This document shows positions 1 through 6,511 of a DNA stretch of 24,886 nt, piece after piece. Made by a program: the position numbers and the translations under genes. Source of the stretch: a virus. The notes beneath the pieces were generated by a model. The model was not told the origin of the DNA. It made no database searches and saw only the letters and a program-made list of their open reading frames with translations. The stretch spans positions 1-24,886 of the IMG/VR virus record IMGVR_UViG_3300009610_000637. One strand, 5' to 3'. Each line of letters begins with the position of its first letter. Positions within the stretch are counted from its first letter, which is position 1.

Positions 1-11
1 TAGGCATCGCT

Positions 12-362
12 CTAGCTGCCCCAGGCGACGACCTGCACGACGACTTTCGACATGTCTTTGCCGTTTTCGACCTCTTTGCCGGTCGCGTTGTCGAGCAGCA
101 TCAGCTTTTCGTTGGCGACGTTGTAATCGGCGTTGGCGACTCGCAGCACCGCCGATTCGCTGCCGTGGACGACCTCGGCCTGGGCGAAGACGACGCGGGC
201 GAGCCCGAGATCCTCGGGAGTGACGACCTCGCCCCCGGTCGGGTAAGCGTTGTCGAAGGTGACGCGGGTGACGGTGCGCTTCTCGGCACCGGGCACTCGG
301 GGCGGCTGTACTCGGGAGATCCCGATAGCCGCCAGAGCGGCGAGGAGCAGGGCGATAAACAT
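12..362 (-). CDS. Phage structural protein next to the capsid gene (116 aa)
   Basis: The core reads VTFDNAYPTGGEVVTPEDLGL followed by strands such as VVFAQAEVV and ends in KVVVQVVAWGS. A '(T)FDxxYPTGGE' opening is known from small phage proteins encoded beside major capsid genes, so a head-associated or decoration role is inferred. The start was set at the ATG preceded by AAGGAGG; an ORF reading 12 codons further upstream has no such site. The first 16 residues (FIALLLAALAAIGIS) are strongly hydrophobic, like a signal or membrane anchor, which is odd for a capsid component. It is the last complete leftward gene here and is separated from the capsid gene by an oppositely oriented gene. The family call rests on recognition only. 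Confidence 0.6.
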   Translation of the reverse strand: MFIALLLAALAAIGISRVQPPRVPGAEKRTVTRVTFDNAYPTGGEVVTPEDLGLARVVFAQAEVVHGSESAVLRVANADYNVANEKLMLLDNATGKEVENGKDMSKVVVQVVAWGS

Positions 363-482
363 CGTTGTGCCTCCTTGGTCGATTTTCGTGTCAAGCAATT
401 TTTAGAAAGCCTGCAAAACACACACTTCATTTTCGGAAGGGTGTGCCTGAGACGGTCAGGTGTGAAAAGTGCGTTTGAGAAA

Positions 483-495
483 ATGTGTACTCACA
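483..495. promoter_or_regulatory. Operator-like site, ATGTGTACTCACA
   Basis: TGTG and CACA arms flank TACT, 20 bp before the ATG of the rightward gene at 516. It matches the ATGTGTAC sites near 11683, 11983, 12012 and 24122, each placed beside a transcription start region. Binding by a phage repressor is inferred. Confidence 0.45.
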
Positions 496-498
496 CCC

Positions 499-512
499 AA
501 CCGAAGGGAGCA
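499..512 (+). promoter_or_regulatory. Shared leader/RBS motif AACCGAAGGGAGCA
   Basis: This Shine-Dalgarno-containing leader sits directly before the ATG at 516. Near copies lie at 12060-12073, 13359-13373, 14139-14150 and 24160-24174 on the plus strand and at 24071-24084 on the minus strand. All six stand before a gene that opens a transcript or follows a gap, and none is in the overlapping-gene operons. Confidence 0.6.
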
Positions 513-515
513 CAC

Positions 516-854
516 ATGAGCGAGGCAATTGGCGAAGAGGCAACGCAGAGAATCAGCGAACGCCTCAACCAATACCTACGCGAAACGGGCCTCGTCTCGA
601 CGGCGCCCTCCTACCGTTACTTCCAAGGGAAGAACGGCAACATGTACTGCTGGACGACGGAGCGCGCCGACCAAACCGACGACGACGAGAAAGGCTGGTA
701 CGCGAGCTTCATCTACCGCGGCTACGGCGAGGGCTCGAGGAGCGGCAAGCCGAAGGCGTGGAAGCCCGATCAGAAGACGATGCGCCGGCACCGCAAGCGC
801 AAGGACGCGAAGGCTCGAGCGTTGAAGATGCTGCGCCGGGACAACCCGGCCTGA
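516..854 (+). CDS. Isolated rightward gene of unknown function (112 aa)
   Basis: I do not recognise the family. The N-terminal third is a predicted helix (EEATQRISERLNQYLRETG). The middle is aromatic-rich (SYRYFQGKNGNMYCW, then GWYASFIYRGYG), suggesting a small beta fold. The C-terminus is very basic (RRHRKRKDAKARALKMLRR), consistent with nucleic-acid binding. The ATG was chosen because the shared AACCGAAGGGAGCA leader precedes it; the longer open frame upstream lacks an RBS. It is inserted against the direction of the surrounding structural operon, has its own leader and operator-like site, and ends at a strong hairpin. That is the layout of a 'moron', a gene expressed independently of the lytic programme, such as in a lysogen. 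Confidence 0.75.
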   Translation: MSEAIGEEATQRISERLNQYLRETGLVSTAPSYRYFQGKNGNMYCWTTERADQTDDDEKGWYASFIYRGYGEGSRSGKPKAWKPDQKTMRRHRKRKDAKARALKMLRRDNPA

Positions 855-864
855 CGACGCAGAA

Positions 865-895
865 GAGGGGCGCCCCCGGCAATGGGGCGCCCCTC
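865..895. terminator. Strong two-way hairpin between convergent genes
   Basis: A perfect 12-bp GC-rich stem (GAGGGGCGCCCC with its complement) encloses a 7-nt loop. It lies 11 bp after the stop at 854 and 7 bp beyond the end of the capsid gene at 902. There is no U-run on either side, so it is not a textbook intrinsic terminator. Its position between converging genes still suggests transcription punctuation or 3'-end protection in both directions. Confidence 0.7.
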
Positions 896-901
896 GAGCT
901 G

Positions 902-2110
902 CTAGTTGAGCGCCGTCGCCACCGCGTGGGTGTTGCGACGGGTCAGCGCGGAGTTGAGCCGCCAGTAGAGCGCGCCCCGGTAGTGGGTCGTTCCCTCCTG
1001 GTAGCGGATCATCTCCGAGCTCGCCCACTGAGGACCCTGCTTGCTGCGGATCGAACCGAGGTCCGATTTACGCAGCATGAACAGGCACCGATCGGGGCAG
1101 TCGAAGTGACGCTCGATCGGAGTGCCCTGCGGGGTGGTGAGCCCGTTGCGCTTGCCGGTGTTGTAGCTGTCTCCGGCGTTGAAGCGGACCTGCGCCTGGA
1201 GTTCTTCACTCAGGATGCGGATCTGCTTCGCGGAGGAGATGCACCAATCCGGCTCCTCGCCGGAGCTCTGGAAGACTTCGTCTTCGAGCTCGTAGACGAG
1301 GCTGGTGCTGACGTCCTGGGCGTCGTCGTCGACGAAGGCCGCCCAGGTCGGCACTTCGGCGGGGTCGATCTCGCCGTATTTCGTCGTGTCGCTGAGCATC
1401 GCCAGCAACCCGTCGACCTCGAACGATTCTTCCCCATCGCGCGCGTTGGCGATCGAGACGAAGAATTTGCCGTCTTCTTCGGTGTCGATCGCAGCCCCGT
1501 TGATCGTGATCGTCCCGTTTTTGACGGAGACGGCGGTGACTTCGCGCTTGTCACCTTTGCTGTCCTCGGCCGCTTTCGTGCCGATGTCGATCTTGAGGCC
1601 GGGGTACAGGTGTCCCCGCTTGAGGGCGCCTTTCCCGTTGGTGTCGAGAGTGAAGGTGTTGACCGCCCCTTCACTGTCTTCGAGCGAGCAGATGATGCCC
1701 GAGCCGTCCGAAAACAGCCCGCGCTGCAACTGCCGCTTGATGCCGTCGACCGCGCCTGCGCGCTCGGCCTCGACCGCCTTGGACAGCGCCAGGGCAGACG
1801 TGGCCGATTCGTCGATCACGGCCGACTCGATGATGACATCGAACCAGTTGTGCGAGTAGAGGTAATCCGCCCGCTTGGTCACGATGTTGGTGCCTTCGTT
1901 CAGTTCCGAAGAACCGTTGCGAGGCACCGCCGAGTAGCCACCCGAGAGTCCGGTACGGACGGCGACGCGGCAAGTGTCACCGTTTTCACCCTCGGGGGTG
2001 AGTTTGACGAACTGATCGAGCAGCGGGCTTCCGACGAAGACCGAGTTCTCGATCGAGTCCGACAGGAACGTGTCCTTCATTACGGCCCGGAAGGCCGTGG
2101 CGTTCTGCAT
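902..2110 (-). CDS. Major capsid protein (402 aa)
   Basis: Forms the icosahedral head shell. Length and layout fit HK97-fold capsid proteins: an N-terminal arm region, a helix-rich stretch with SALALSKAVEAERAGAVDGIKRQL (residues about 105-130), a central beta-rich insertion rich in D/E/G/T (about 150-225), and a C-terminal part with KQIRILSEEL and YWRLNSALTRRNTHAVATALN, the kind of ending seen in phage capsid proteins. It sits directly downstream of the scaffold and portal genes, the standard head-module order. The gap to the scaffold gene is 8 bp, so the two are co-transcribed. No N-terminal protease-cleavage signal is evident, and the scaffold is a separate gene. Assignment is by composition and context. 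Confidence 0.85.
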   Translation of the reverse strand: MQNATAFRAVMKDTFLSDSIENSVFVGSPLLDQFVKLTPEGENGDTCRVAVRTGLSGGYSAVPRNGSSELNEGTNIVTKRADYLYSHNWFDVIIESAVIDESATSALALSKAVEAERAGAVDGIKRQLQRGLFSDGSGIICSLEDSEGAVNTFTLDTNGKGALKRGHLYPGLKIDIGTKAAEDSKGDKREVTAVSVKNGTITINGAAIDTEEDGKFFVSIANARDGEESFEVDGLLAMLSDTTKYGEIDPAEVPTWAAFVDDDAQDVSTSLVYELEDEVFQSSGEEPDWCISSAKQIRILSEELQAQVRFNAGDSYNTGKRNGLTTPQGTPIERHFDCPDRCLFMLRKSDLGSIRSKQGPQWASSEMIRYQEGTTHYRGALYWRLNSALTRRNTHAVATALN

Positions 2111-2118
2111 CAGAGCTC

Positions 2119-3093
2119 CTAGTCGTTTTGGGAGGCGAGTGCCGCTTCGGCCGATGCGAGGCCGATCTCGGCGCGCTCCTCCGGCTTGTTGACGTCGAGC
2201 GCCTTGCCGCCGGGCCTACCACCCGGTGCCCCACGTCCCGGCTGCGATCGCTGCTCGGCCCATTGCTCCTCGCGCTGGGCCAGCCACCCCTTGAGCAGGG
2301 CAGCGGCAGCCTCGTAGTCGGGCAAGCCGTCCGGGCCGGGGGTCGCCTCCGCTCGCTGGCGGATGATGGCGTCCTCGTACTCGTCCAGCTCACGATCCCA
2401 CTCGCCCTCGATCCTCTCGAGTTCGGTGTCGGCCAGTTCGTCGAGGGCATCCTCGACTGCCTGGGCCTCCCTCTCCTGTTTTTCCGTCTGCCGCTCTCCC
2501 TCGAGGGCGTCGAGGCGGGCTTTCAGCTCGCCCTCGTCGTCCTCCTCGAGCAACTGACGCAACTCGTCGTCGATCTCGCCGCCGCCCCTCGCCGGCGCCT
2601 GAACTCCGAGGAGCTCGAGCGTCTGCGGGTCCGACAGGTCGATCCCCATGAGTTGCAGGTAATGGGGCATCGTTGCGGGGTCGCGCAGCCCTTGGATAAG
2701 GGCCTGCGACTGTTCGACTTCACGCCTGGCCTCGGCAACCTCCGCGCTCTCAGCTTGTCGCCGCTGCGTGTACTGACCCTGCCAATCTCTTTGCAGGGCC
2801 TCCACGTGTGGGCGGGCCTCGGGCGGGACACTGTCGAGGTCGAAGGAGCCAAGAAACTCCTCCTCAGAGCCGGGCTCAGCACCGCCGCCGGGCTCTCCCT
2901 CACCACCGGGCTCTACAGCGGCCGGAGGCTGCCCCGGTTCGGCTCGGCACACGAGCGTCCCTGGGGTTATAGCCGCGGCTTCTGCGGGCCAGTTGGCTTC
3001 GAGACTCGGCGCGATCGCAAGGACCTCGTCGAGCATCGGGAGGGTGTCGGATACAGCCTTGTTCCGGTCGGTGCCGGAGGGCGTGTCCTTCAT
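2119..3093 (-). CDS. Putative capsid scaffolding protein (324 aa)
   Basis: The protein would guide capsid assembly and then leave the head. It is highly acidic and mostly helical. A Gly/Glu/Pro-rich linker (about 55-75) is followed by long coiled-coil-like stretches (about 105-130 and 165-250, with runs such as EEDDEGELKARLDALEGERQ). The C-terminus is basic and Gly/Arg-rich (SQPGRGAPGGRPGGKAL), as expected for a capsid-binding tail. The ATG at 3093 follows AAAGGAG; the upstream in-frame extension is low complexity and has no RBS. Position between portal and capsid genes is the main support. No catalytic protease motif is visible, so a protease-scaffold fusion is unlikely. Confidence 0.7.
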   Translation of the reverse strand: MKDTPSGTDRNKAVSDTLPMLDEVLAIAPSLEANWPAEAAAITPGTLVCRAEPGQPPAAVEPGGEGEPGGGAEPGSEEEFLGSFDLDSVPPEARPHVEALQRDWQGQYTQRRQAESAEVAEARREVEQSQALIQGLRDPATMPHYLQLMGIDLSDPQTLELLGVQAPARGGGEIDDELRQLLEEDDEGELKARLDALEGERQTEKQEREAQAVEDALDELADTELERIEGEWDRELDEYEDAIIRQRAEATPGPDGLPDYEAAAALLKGWLAQREEQWAEQRSQPGRGAPGGRPGGKALDVNKPEERAEIGLASAEAALASQND

Positions 3094-3157
3094 CGGTATT
3101 GACTCCTTTGGTGTGTGTGGGGCGCTCGGGAGCGCTTGTCCACTGTTTGGATCGGAG

Positions 3158-3175
3158 GGGGATCTGCCGATCCCC
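3158..3175. other. Intercistronic hairpin between portal and scaffold
   Basis: GGGGATC and GATCCCC form a perfect 7-bp stem around a 4-nt loop in the 100-bp gap between the portal stop and the scaffold start. A second, shorter hairpin (GCGCT with AGCGC) lies about 30 bp nearer the scaffold gene. There is no U-run on the leftward strand. An attenuator or RNA-processing site that sets portal against scaffold and capsid levels is possible. Confidence 0.4.
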
Positions 3176-3193
3176 TTGTTCCGGGTAAGTGTG

Positions 3194-5368
3194 TTATTCG
3201 GCCGGCGCAGGGCCAGGGCCTTCTTCGCCTGGCTGGGTGCCGCCGGGGGCCGGGCCGCCGCCGGGCAGGGAGGGCGAGGGCTTGGGTTCCTGCGGCTTGG
3301 CCGCGTTGACTTCGCCCTGTTCTTCAGCGACCTGATTCTGCACTTCGGCTTCGCGCTGCTGCTGCTGGGCTTCGAGGTCAAGCAGCTTTTGGTAGTAGAA
3401 GAGCGAGGCGTCCTTGACCTGGCGGTTGGAGCGGTCCCAATCGTCGGTCTTCATCCATTCCTCGATCGCCGATTTGAGCACCGGCAACGAGTCGAACGGG
3501 CGAGGCAGCCAACCCGGCACCATCGGGCGGCCGCCGACTTCCTCGAGCACTTCCTCGCCGGGCAGCGCCGGCCGGAGAGGCTGGTTCCAGAAGGTGCCGT
3601 CGCGAAGCTGCTCGATCACGCGGTGGGCGCGGCCGATGTCCTCTTCGTAACCCTGAATCAGTTTCTCGGGGTGCGCCGAGTTGAGGGCCTCGATCACGAC
3701 CTCCGGCGGGAAGACGCCGGGGAAGGTCTGCACGAGCTGCATGATCCGCTGTTCGATCTGCGGCCGCGTCTGAGTGTTGGCCGCCGACTGCTTCACGGCG
3801 ACGTCGGTTTGGCCGCGGATGTCGGCCCCGGTGAAGTCGCCGACAGGTTCCCAGCCCGTCGTGCCCCGGAACTTCAAGAGCCGGTCGGCACCGTAGCGGC
3901 GCTGGGCGATCACGAGGCAGTCGGACATCAGGCCCGAGCGGAAGCGGTCGAAGTCGTCGACGAACTTCTGCCAAGCGGTGCGGTTGAGTTCACGCACTTC
4001 CCCGATCGCCTTGCCCGATTCGACCTGCGGGGGGATGTCTTCGTCGAAGCTGATCTTCGAGAAGCGCGCCTCGGCCCGTTCTTCCATCTCGAAGAGCTCG
4101 GAGGGGAACTGGATGTTCTCGCGCCATTCGGGCTTTTCGCCGTTGGCGAGGGTGCGGTCGTACTCGATCACGAGGCCAGGCTCGTCGGTCGGGTCGGTGA
4201 GCAGCACCCCCTCGGCGGCGAGGATCTGCGCGACAAGGCCGATCTGGCTGTACTCCGACTGCTTGTTGATCGCCTGGTCGTAGCTGCGGACCACGTCGAC
4301 GATCTTCTGCACGAGCCCGCGGGCGCGATCGCTGGCGCCGTCGACGTCGTAGATCAGCCGGCGCAGGCAAGGGATGTCGACGACCTGGCCCTTGTCGTCC
4401 TGCATCGGGTAGTCCTCGTCCTTGAAGATCTTGCGGCCCCCGGCGTAGGTGCCCCAGCGGCCTTTCGGGTACTTGGGGCAGGGCCGCTCGAAGTATTCGG
4501 TGACGATCGCCAGCTTGGCGCCCTTCTTCGTCTTCGCCGTCGAGCGGCTCTCGGCGGTGGCGGCGTCGGGTTGGAGTTTGCCGTTGGGGACCTTGAGGAG
4601 GCCGGGTTCGTCTTCGAGCTCCTCGATCGAGCGCGCGTGCTCGACGGCATACCACCGGCTCTTCTCGAAATCGACGCCGGGCTCCCACAGAACCTCGAGC
4701 CCGGAGTAGATCACGACCTCGATCTCGCCCTTGCCGCGCCACACCGGATTCTCGGGGTCGGGCTTCCCCTGGTAGGGGCGCTCTTCGCGCTGGCCGCCTT
4801 CGCCGTTGTCGACCATCTCGACCTTGTCGGCCTCGGGGTGGCGGGAGACGTCGATGTAGGGGCCGACGTTGCCGTTCCAGACCCCCCGGCCGAAGGTTTC
4901 CTCCGTGACCATCGCCCACCACAGGGCCTTCGCCTCGGCGCTGGGGAAGCCCCACAGTTCGTAGCCGGCCTTGGCGAGCCGCATGGCGATCCTCGAGGCG
5001 GCGTAGTCCTCGGGGTCTGACGTCACCGCCGTCGATTCCCATTCCGGCTCGCGCTGCGTCGCGGAGGAGATCTTCCGCTTGAGCATCGGCGAGATGATGT
5101 CGTTGCTGCGGCGCACCCGGTGGTCGGGCTTTTCCCCACCCTGGGCGACGACGGTGGTGGAGACGTCGGTGAGTTTGGTGCCGTCGTCGTTGAGCTCGGA
5201 GAAGTGGTGGCCGTTGGCGAAGCGGATGCCGAGCTGGCGACGGGCGACGACTTCCTCGAGCCCGGTGCGGCCGCGCTTGAGCCGCGCGTCGACGTCGGTG
5301 GGGATGCTCTCCTTGCCCTTGACGTCGCCCGAGCTCGGCGTCTTCTCGGGGGTGGCGACGTCAGCCAC
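3194..5368 (-). CDS. Portal protein (724 aa)
   Basis: Forms the dodecameric ring at the packaging vertex through which the terminase drives DNA. Supporting features are the size and the N-terminal region with RRSNDIISPMLKRKISSATQ and VESGKAIGEVRELNRTAWQKFVDDFDRFRSGL in the middle, resembling the long P22-type portal proteins. A coiled-coil/Gln-rich C-terminal part (LLDLEAQQQQREAEVQNQVAEE) ends in a disordered Pro/Gly/Glu tail. It starts with GTG and overlaps the upstream small gene by 8 bp. Location between terminase and scaffold/capsid genes agrees with the call. Its size suggests a podovirus-like head-tail connector, but no tail gene is in the window to confirm this. Confidence 0.85.
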   Translation of the reverse strand: MADVATPEKTPSSGDVKGKESIPTDVDARLKRGRTGLEEVVARRQLGIRFANGHHFSELNDDGTKLTDVSTTVVAQGGEKPDHRVRRSNDIISPMLKRKISSATQREPEWESTAVTSDPEDYAASRIAMRLAKAGYELWGFPSAEAKALWWAMVTEETFGRGVWNGNVGPYIDVSRHPEADKVEMVDNGEGGQREERPYQGKPDPENPVWRGKGEIEVVIYSGLEVLWEPGVDFEKSRWYAVEHARSIEELEDEPGLLKVPNGKLQPDAATAESRSTAKTKKGAKLAIVTEYFERPCPKYPKGRWGTYAGGRKIFKDEDYPMQDDKGQVVDIPCLRRLIYDVDGASDRARGLVQKIVDVVRSYDQAINKQSEYSQIGLVAQILAAEGVLLTDPTDEPGLVIEYDRTLANGEKPEWRENIQFPSELFEMEERAEARFSKISFDEDIPPQVESGKAIGEVRELNRTAWQKFVDDFDRFRSGLMSDCLVIAQRRYGADRLLKFRGTTGWEPVGDFTGADIRGQTDVAVKQSAANTQTRPQIEQRIMQLVQTFPGVFPPEVVIEALNSAHPEKLIQGYEEDIGRAHRVIEQLRDGTFWNQPLRPALPGEEVLEEVGGRPMVPGWLPRPFDSLPVLKSAIEEWMKTDDWDRSNRQVKDASLFYYQKLLDLEAQQQQREAEVQNQVAEEQGEVNAAKPQEPKPSPSLPGGGPAPGGTQPGEEGPGPAPAE

Positions 5369-5708
5369 GATCCGGCTGCTCCTCGTCGCGCTTCTGCTCG
5401 CGCTGGCGCGTAAAGGCGGCGTCGTCGTCGGCGCCTACCGGCTCACGGCGCACGTAGGGGCGATCACGCCGCGCCTCGAGGGCAGCGTCGGCCACGGCGA
5501 CGTCCGGGGCCTGTATGCGCTGGTAGAGCTCCCTGCGCTCCGCTGCCGCCCTCTCGCGCTCCTCGGCCAGCTCAGCCCGCGCAGCGGCCGTCTCCGCGCG
5601 GCTGCGGGCCAGCTCCGTCGCCGCGGTGCGGCGATCGCGCCTCGAGCTCCACTCGGCGTAGAGGAGGAGGGCGAGGAGGCCGAGGGTGGCTGCGAGGATG
5701 GCGATCAT
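5361..5708 (-). CDS. Small membrane-anchored coiled-coil protein (115 aa)
   Basis: An N-terminal membrane segment (MIAILAATLGLLALLLY) is followed by a basic stop-transfer patch (WSSRRDRR). Then comes an Ala/Glu/Arg coiled coil (about 25-65, with ARAELAEERERAAAERRELYQR) and a polar C-terminus. The start was placed at the ATG that overlaps the upstream stop by 4 bp (ATGA); an in-frame upstream ATG would add 23 residues inside the previous gene. The architecture resembles inner-membrane spanins or other phage anchors, but no lysin or partner gene is nearby. I therefore leave the function open. Confidence 0.65.
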   Translation of the reverse strand: MIAILAATLGLLALLLYAEWSSRRDRRTAATELARSRAETAAARAELAEERERAAAERRELYQRIQAPDVAVADAALEARRDRPYVRREPVGADDDAAFTRQREQKRDEEQPDRG

Positions 5709-6166
5709 CGAATCGCCGAGGCTCCGACCGTGTACGTCCACGAGCCGCCGGCCGAGTGCGTCACCTTGACGCGCCACTTGCCGGGCAGGCCGAGGGCCAT
5801 GACCTCGTGGCCGCCGAGGGCCGCCGTCTCCGCGGCGCCGGGGTAGAGCGTGTAGGTGAGGGTCGCGCCCGCTTCCAGTTCTTTCGCTTTTTTGGTGACG
5901 GCAAAAGCGGTCAGCGAAATGAACTTGCCCGAGGCCGGGTCGCGGACCTCGAGCGAAAGGGCGAGGGTGCCTTCTTCGGCGGCTTTTTCGGCCGCGAGTT
6001 CGGCTTTTTCTTCGGCCGTTTCTTCTTCTTTTTCGGCCCTGGCTTTGGGCGGCGCTTTGGTGACGTCGAGGACGAGCAGCACCCCGCGCTGGTCGACCGG
6101 AGTGTTCTGGACGTCGCTCTCCGTGGTCGCGGTACGCGGCTCGGATGCGAGGACGGTGCTGTTCAT
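5705..6166 (-). CDS. Phage structural protein with a charged insertion (153 aa)
   Basis: Two conserved blocks, GVLLVLDVTKAP (about 28-39) and LPGKWRVKVTHSAGGSWTYTVG (about 127-148), match a widespread family of small phage proteins found beside portal and capsid genes. These are beta-rich and probably head-associated. Between the strands lies a roughly 30-residue Glu/Lys/Ala helix (AEKEEETAEEKAELAAEKAA), which reads as an insertion into the usual loop. The start ATG overlaps the upstream stop by 4 bp, and its own stop overlaps the next ATG by 4 bp. Family assignment is by recognition, so the precise role in the head is inferred. Confidence 0.6.
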   Translation of the reverse strand: MNSTVLASEPRTATTESDVQNTPVDQRGVLLVLDVTKAPPKARAEKEEETAEEKAELAAEKAAEEGTLALSLEVRDPASGKFISLTAFAVTKKAKELEAGATLTYTLYPGAAETAALGGHEVMALGLPGKWRVKVTHSAGGSWTYTVGASAIR

Positions 6167-6501
6167 TTCTCCTCCGTGGTTGACGCGGGACTCAGGGCCT
6201 CGCGGAGTCTGTCTTCGGCCTCGGACAACCCCTCCTTGCCGGCGACGATCTTGCGGAGCCGGGCCGCCTCGGCGTTGGCCTCCTCGAGCTCGGCCTTGAT
6301 CTCGTCGACCTCGTCCTGGCGGACCATGCCGCAGAGCTCGCCCGCCACTTCGACCGTCTCGCGGCGGACGTAGATGTGTGGGTCGACGCCGTCGTAGTCC
6401 TTGCCGAAGTCGACGACCTCGCCATCGCGGCGGCCGGTGACGACGCACGTGTGCGGCGGCTTGGAGTTGTGGGCGGGCAGGGTGAGGAGTTTCGGGTCCA
6501 A
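6163..6501 (-). CDS. Unknown small protein with a C-terminal coiled coil (112 aa)
   Basis: The N-terminal half holds PHTCVVTGRRDGEVVDFG and VDPHIYVRRETVEVAGELCGMV, which look like a small beta domain with two Cys residues (C19 and C58). The C-terminal half is a coiled coil (DEVDEIKAELEEANAEAARLRKI). Translation starts at TTG preceded by GAAAGGA; that RBS overlaps the terminase stop region 10 bp upstream, so translation is probably coupled. It lies between terminase and the structural genes. I do not recognise it. A packaging or head-completion accessory role is only suggested by position. Confidence 0.6.
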   Translation of the reverse strand: MDPKLLTLPAHNSKPPHTCVVTGRRDGEVVDFGKDYDGVDPHIYVRRETVEVAGELCGMVRQDEVDEIKAELEEANAEAARLRKIVAGKEGLSEAEDRLREALSPASTTEEK

Positions 6502-6511
6502 GGGGTTCCTT

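Larger units (their letters stand above)
363..515. promoter_or_regulatory. Divergent intergenic region, AT-rich for this genome
   Basis: This 153-bp gap lies between the leftward structural gene and the rightward gene at 516. It is markedly richer in A and T than the surroundings, especially 380-430, and must supply a promoter for the rightward gene. I could not fix a convincing -35/-10 pair on either strand. It contains the operator-like site at 483-495 and several CACAC/GTGTG runs. Confidence 0.45.

Noticed and set aside
1-7. Start of another leftward gene at the window edge
   Set aside because: An ATG at 7-5 is possible, but no RBS is visible and only two codons remain.
366-394. Leftward promoter with TTGACA at 389-394
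   Set aside because: The -10 position reads GGCACA and would overlap the RBS of the gene, so it is probably chance.
485-2122. Long rightward open frame of 545 codons
   Set aside because: It is the antisense shadow of the capsid gene; the composition is Arg/Asp/Val-rich and it has no RBS or domain.
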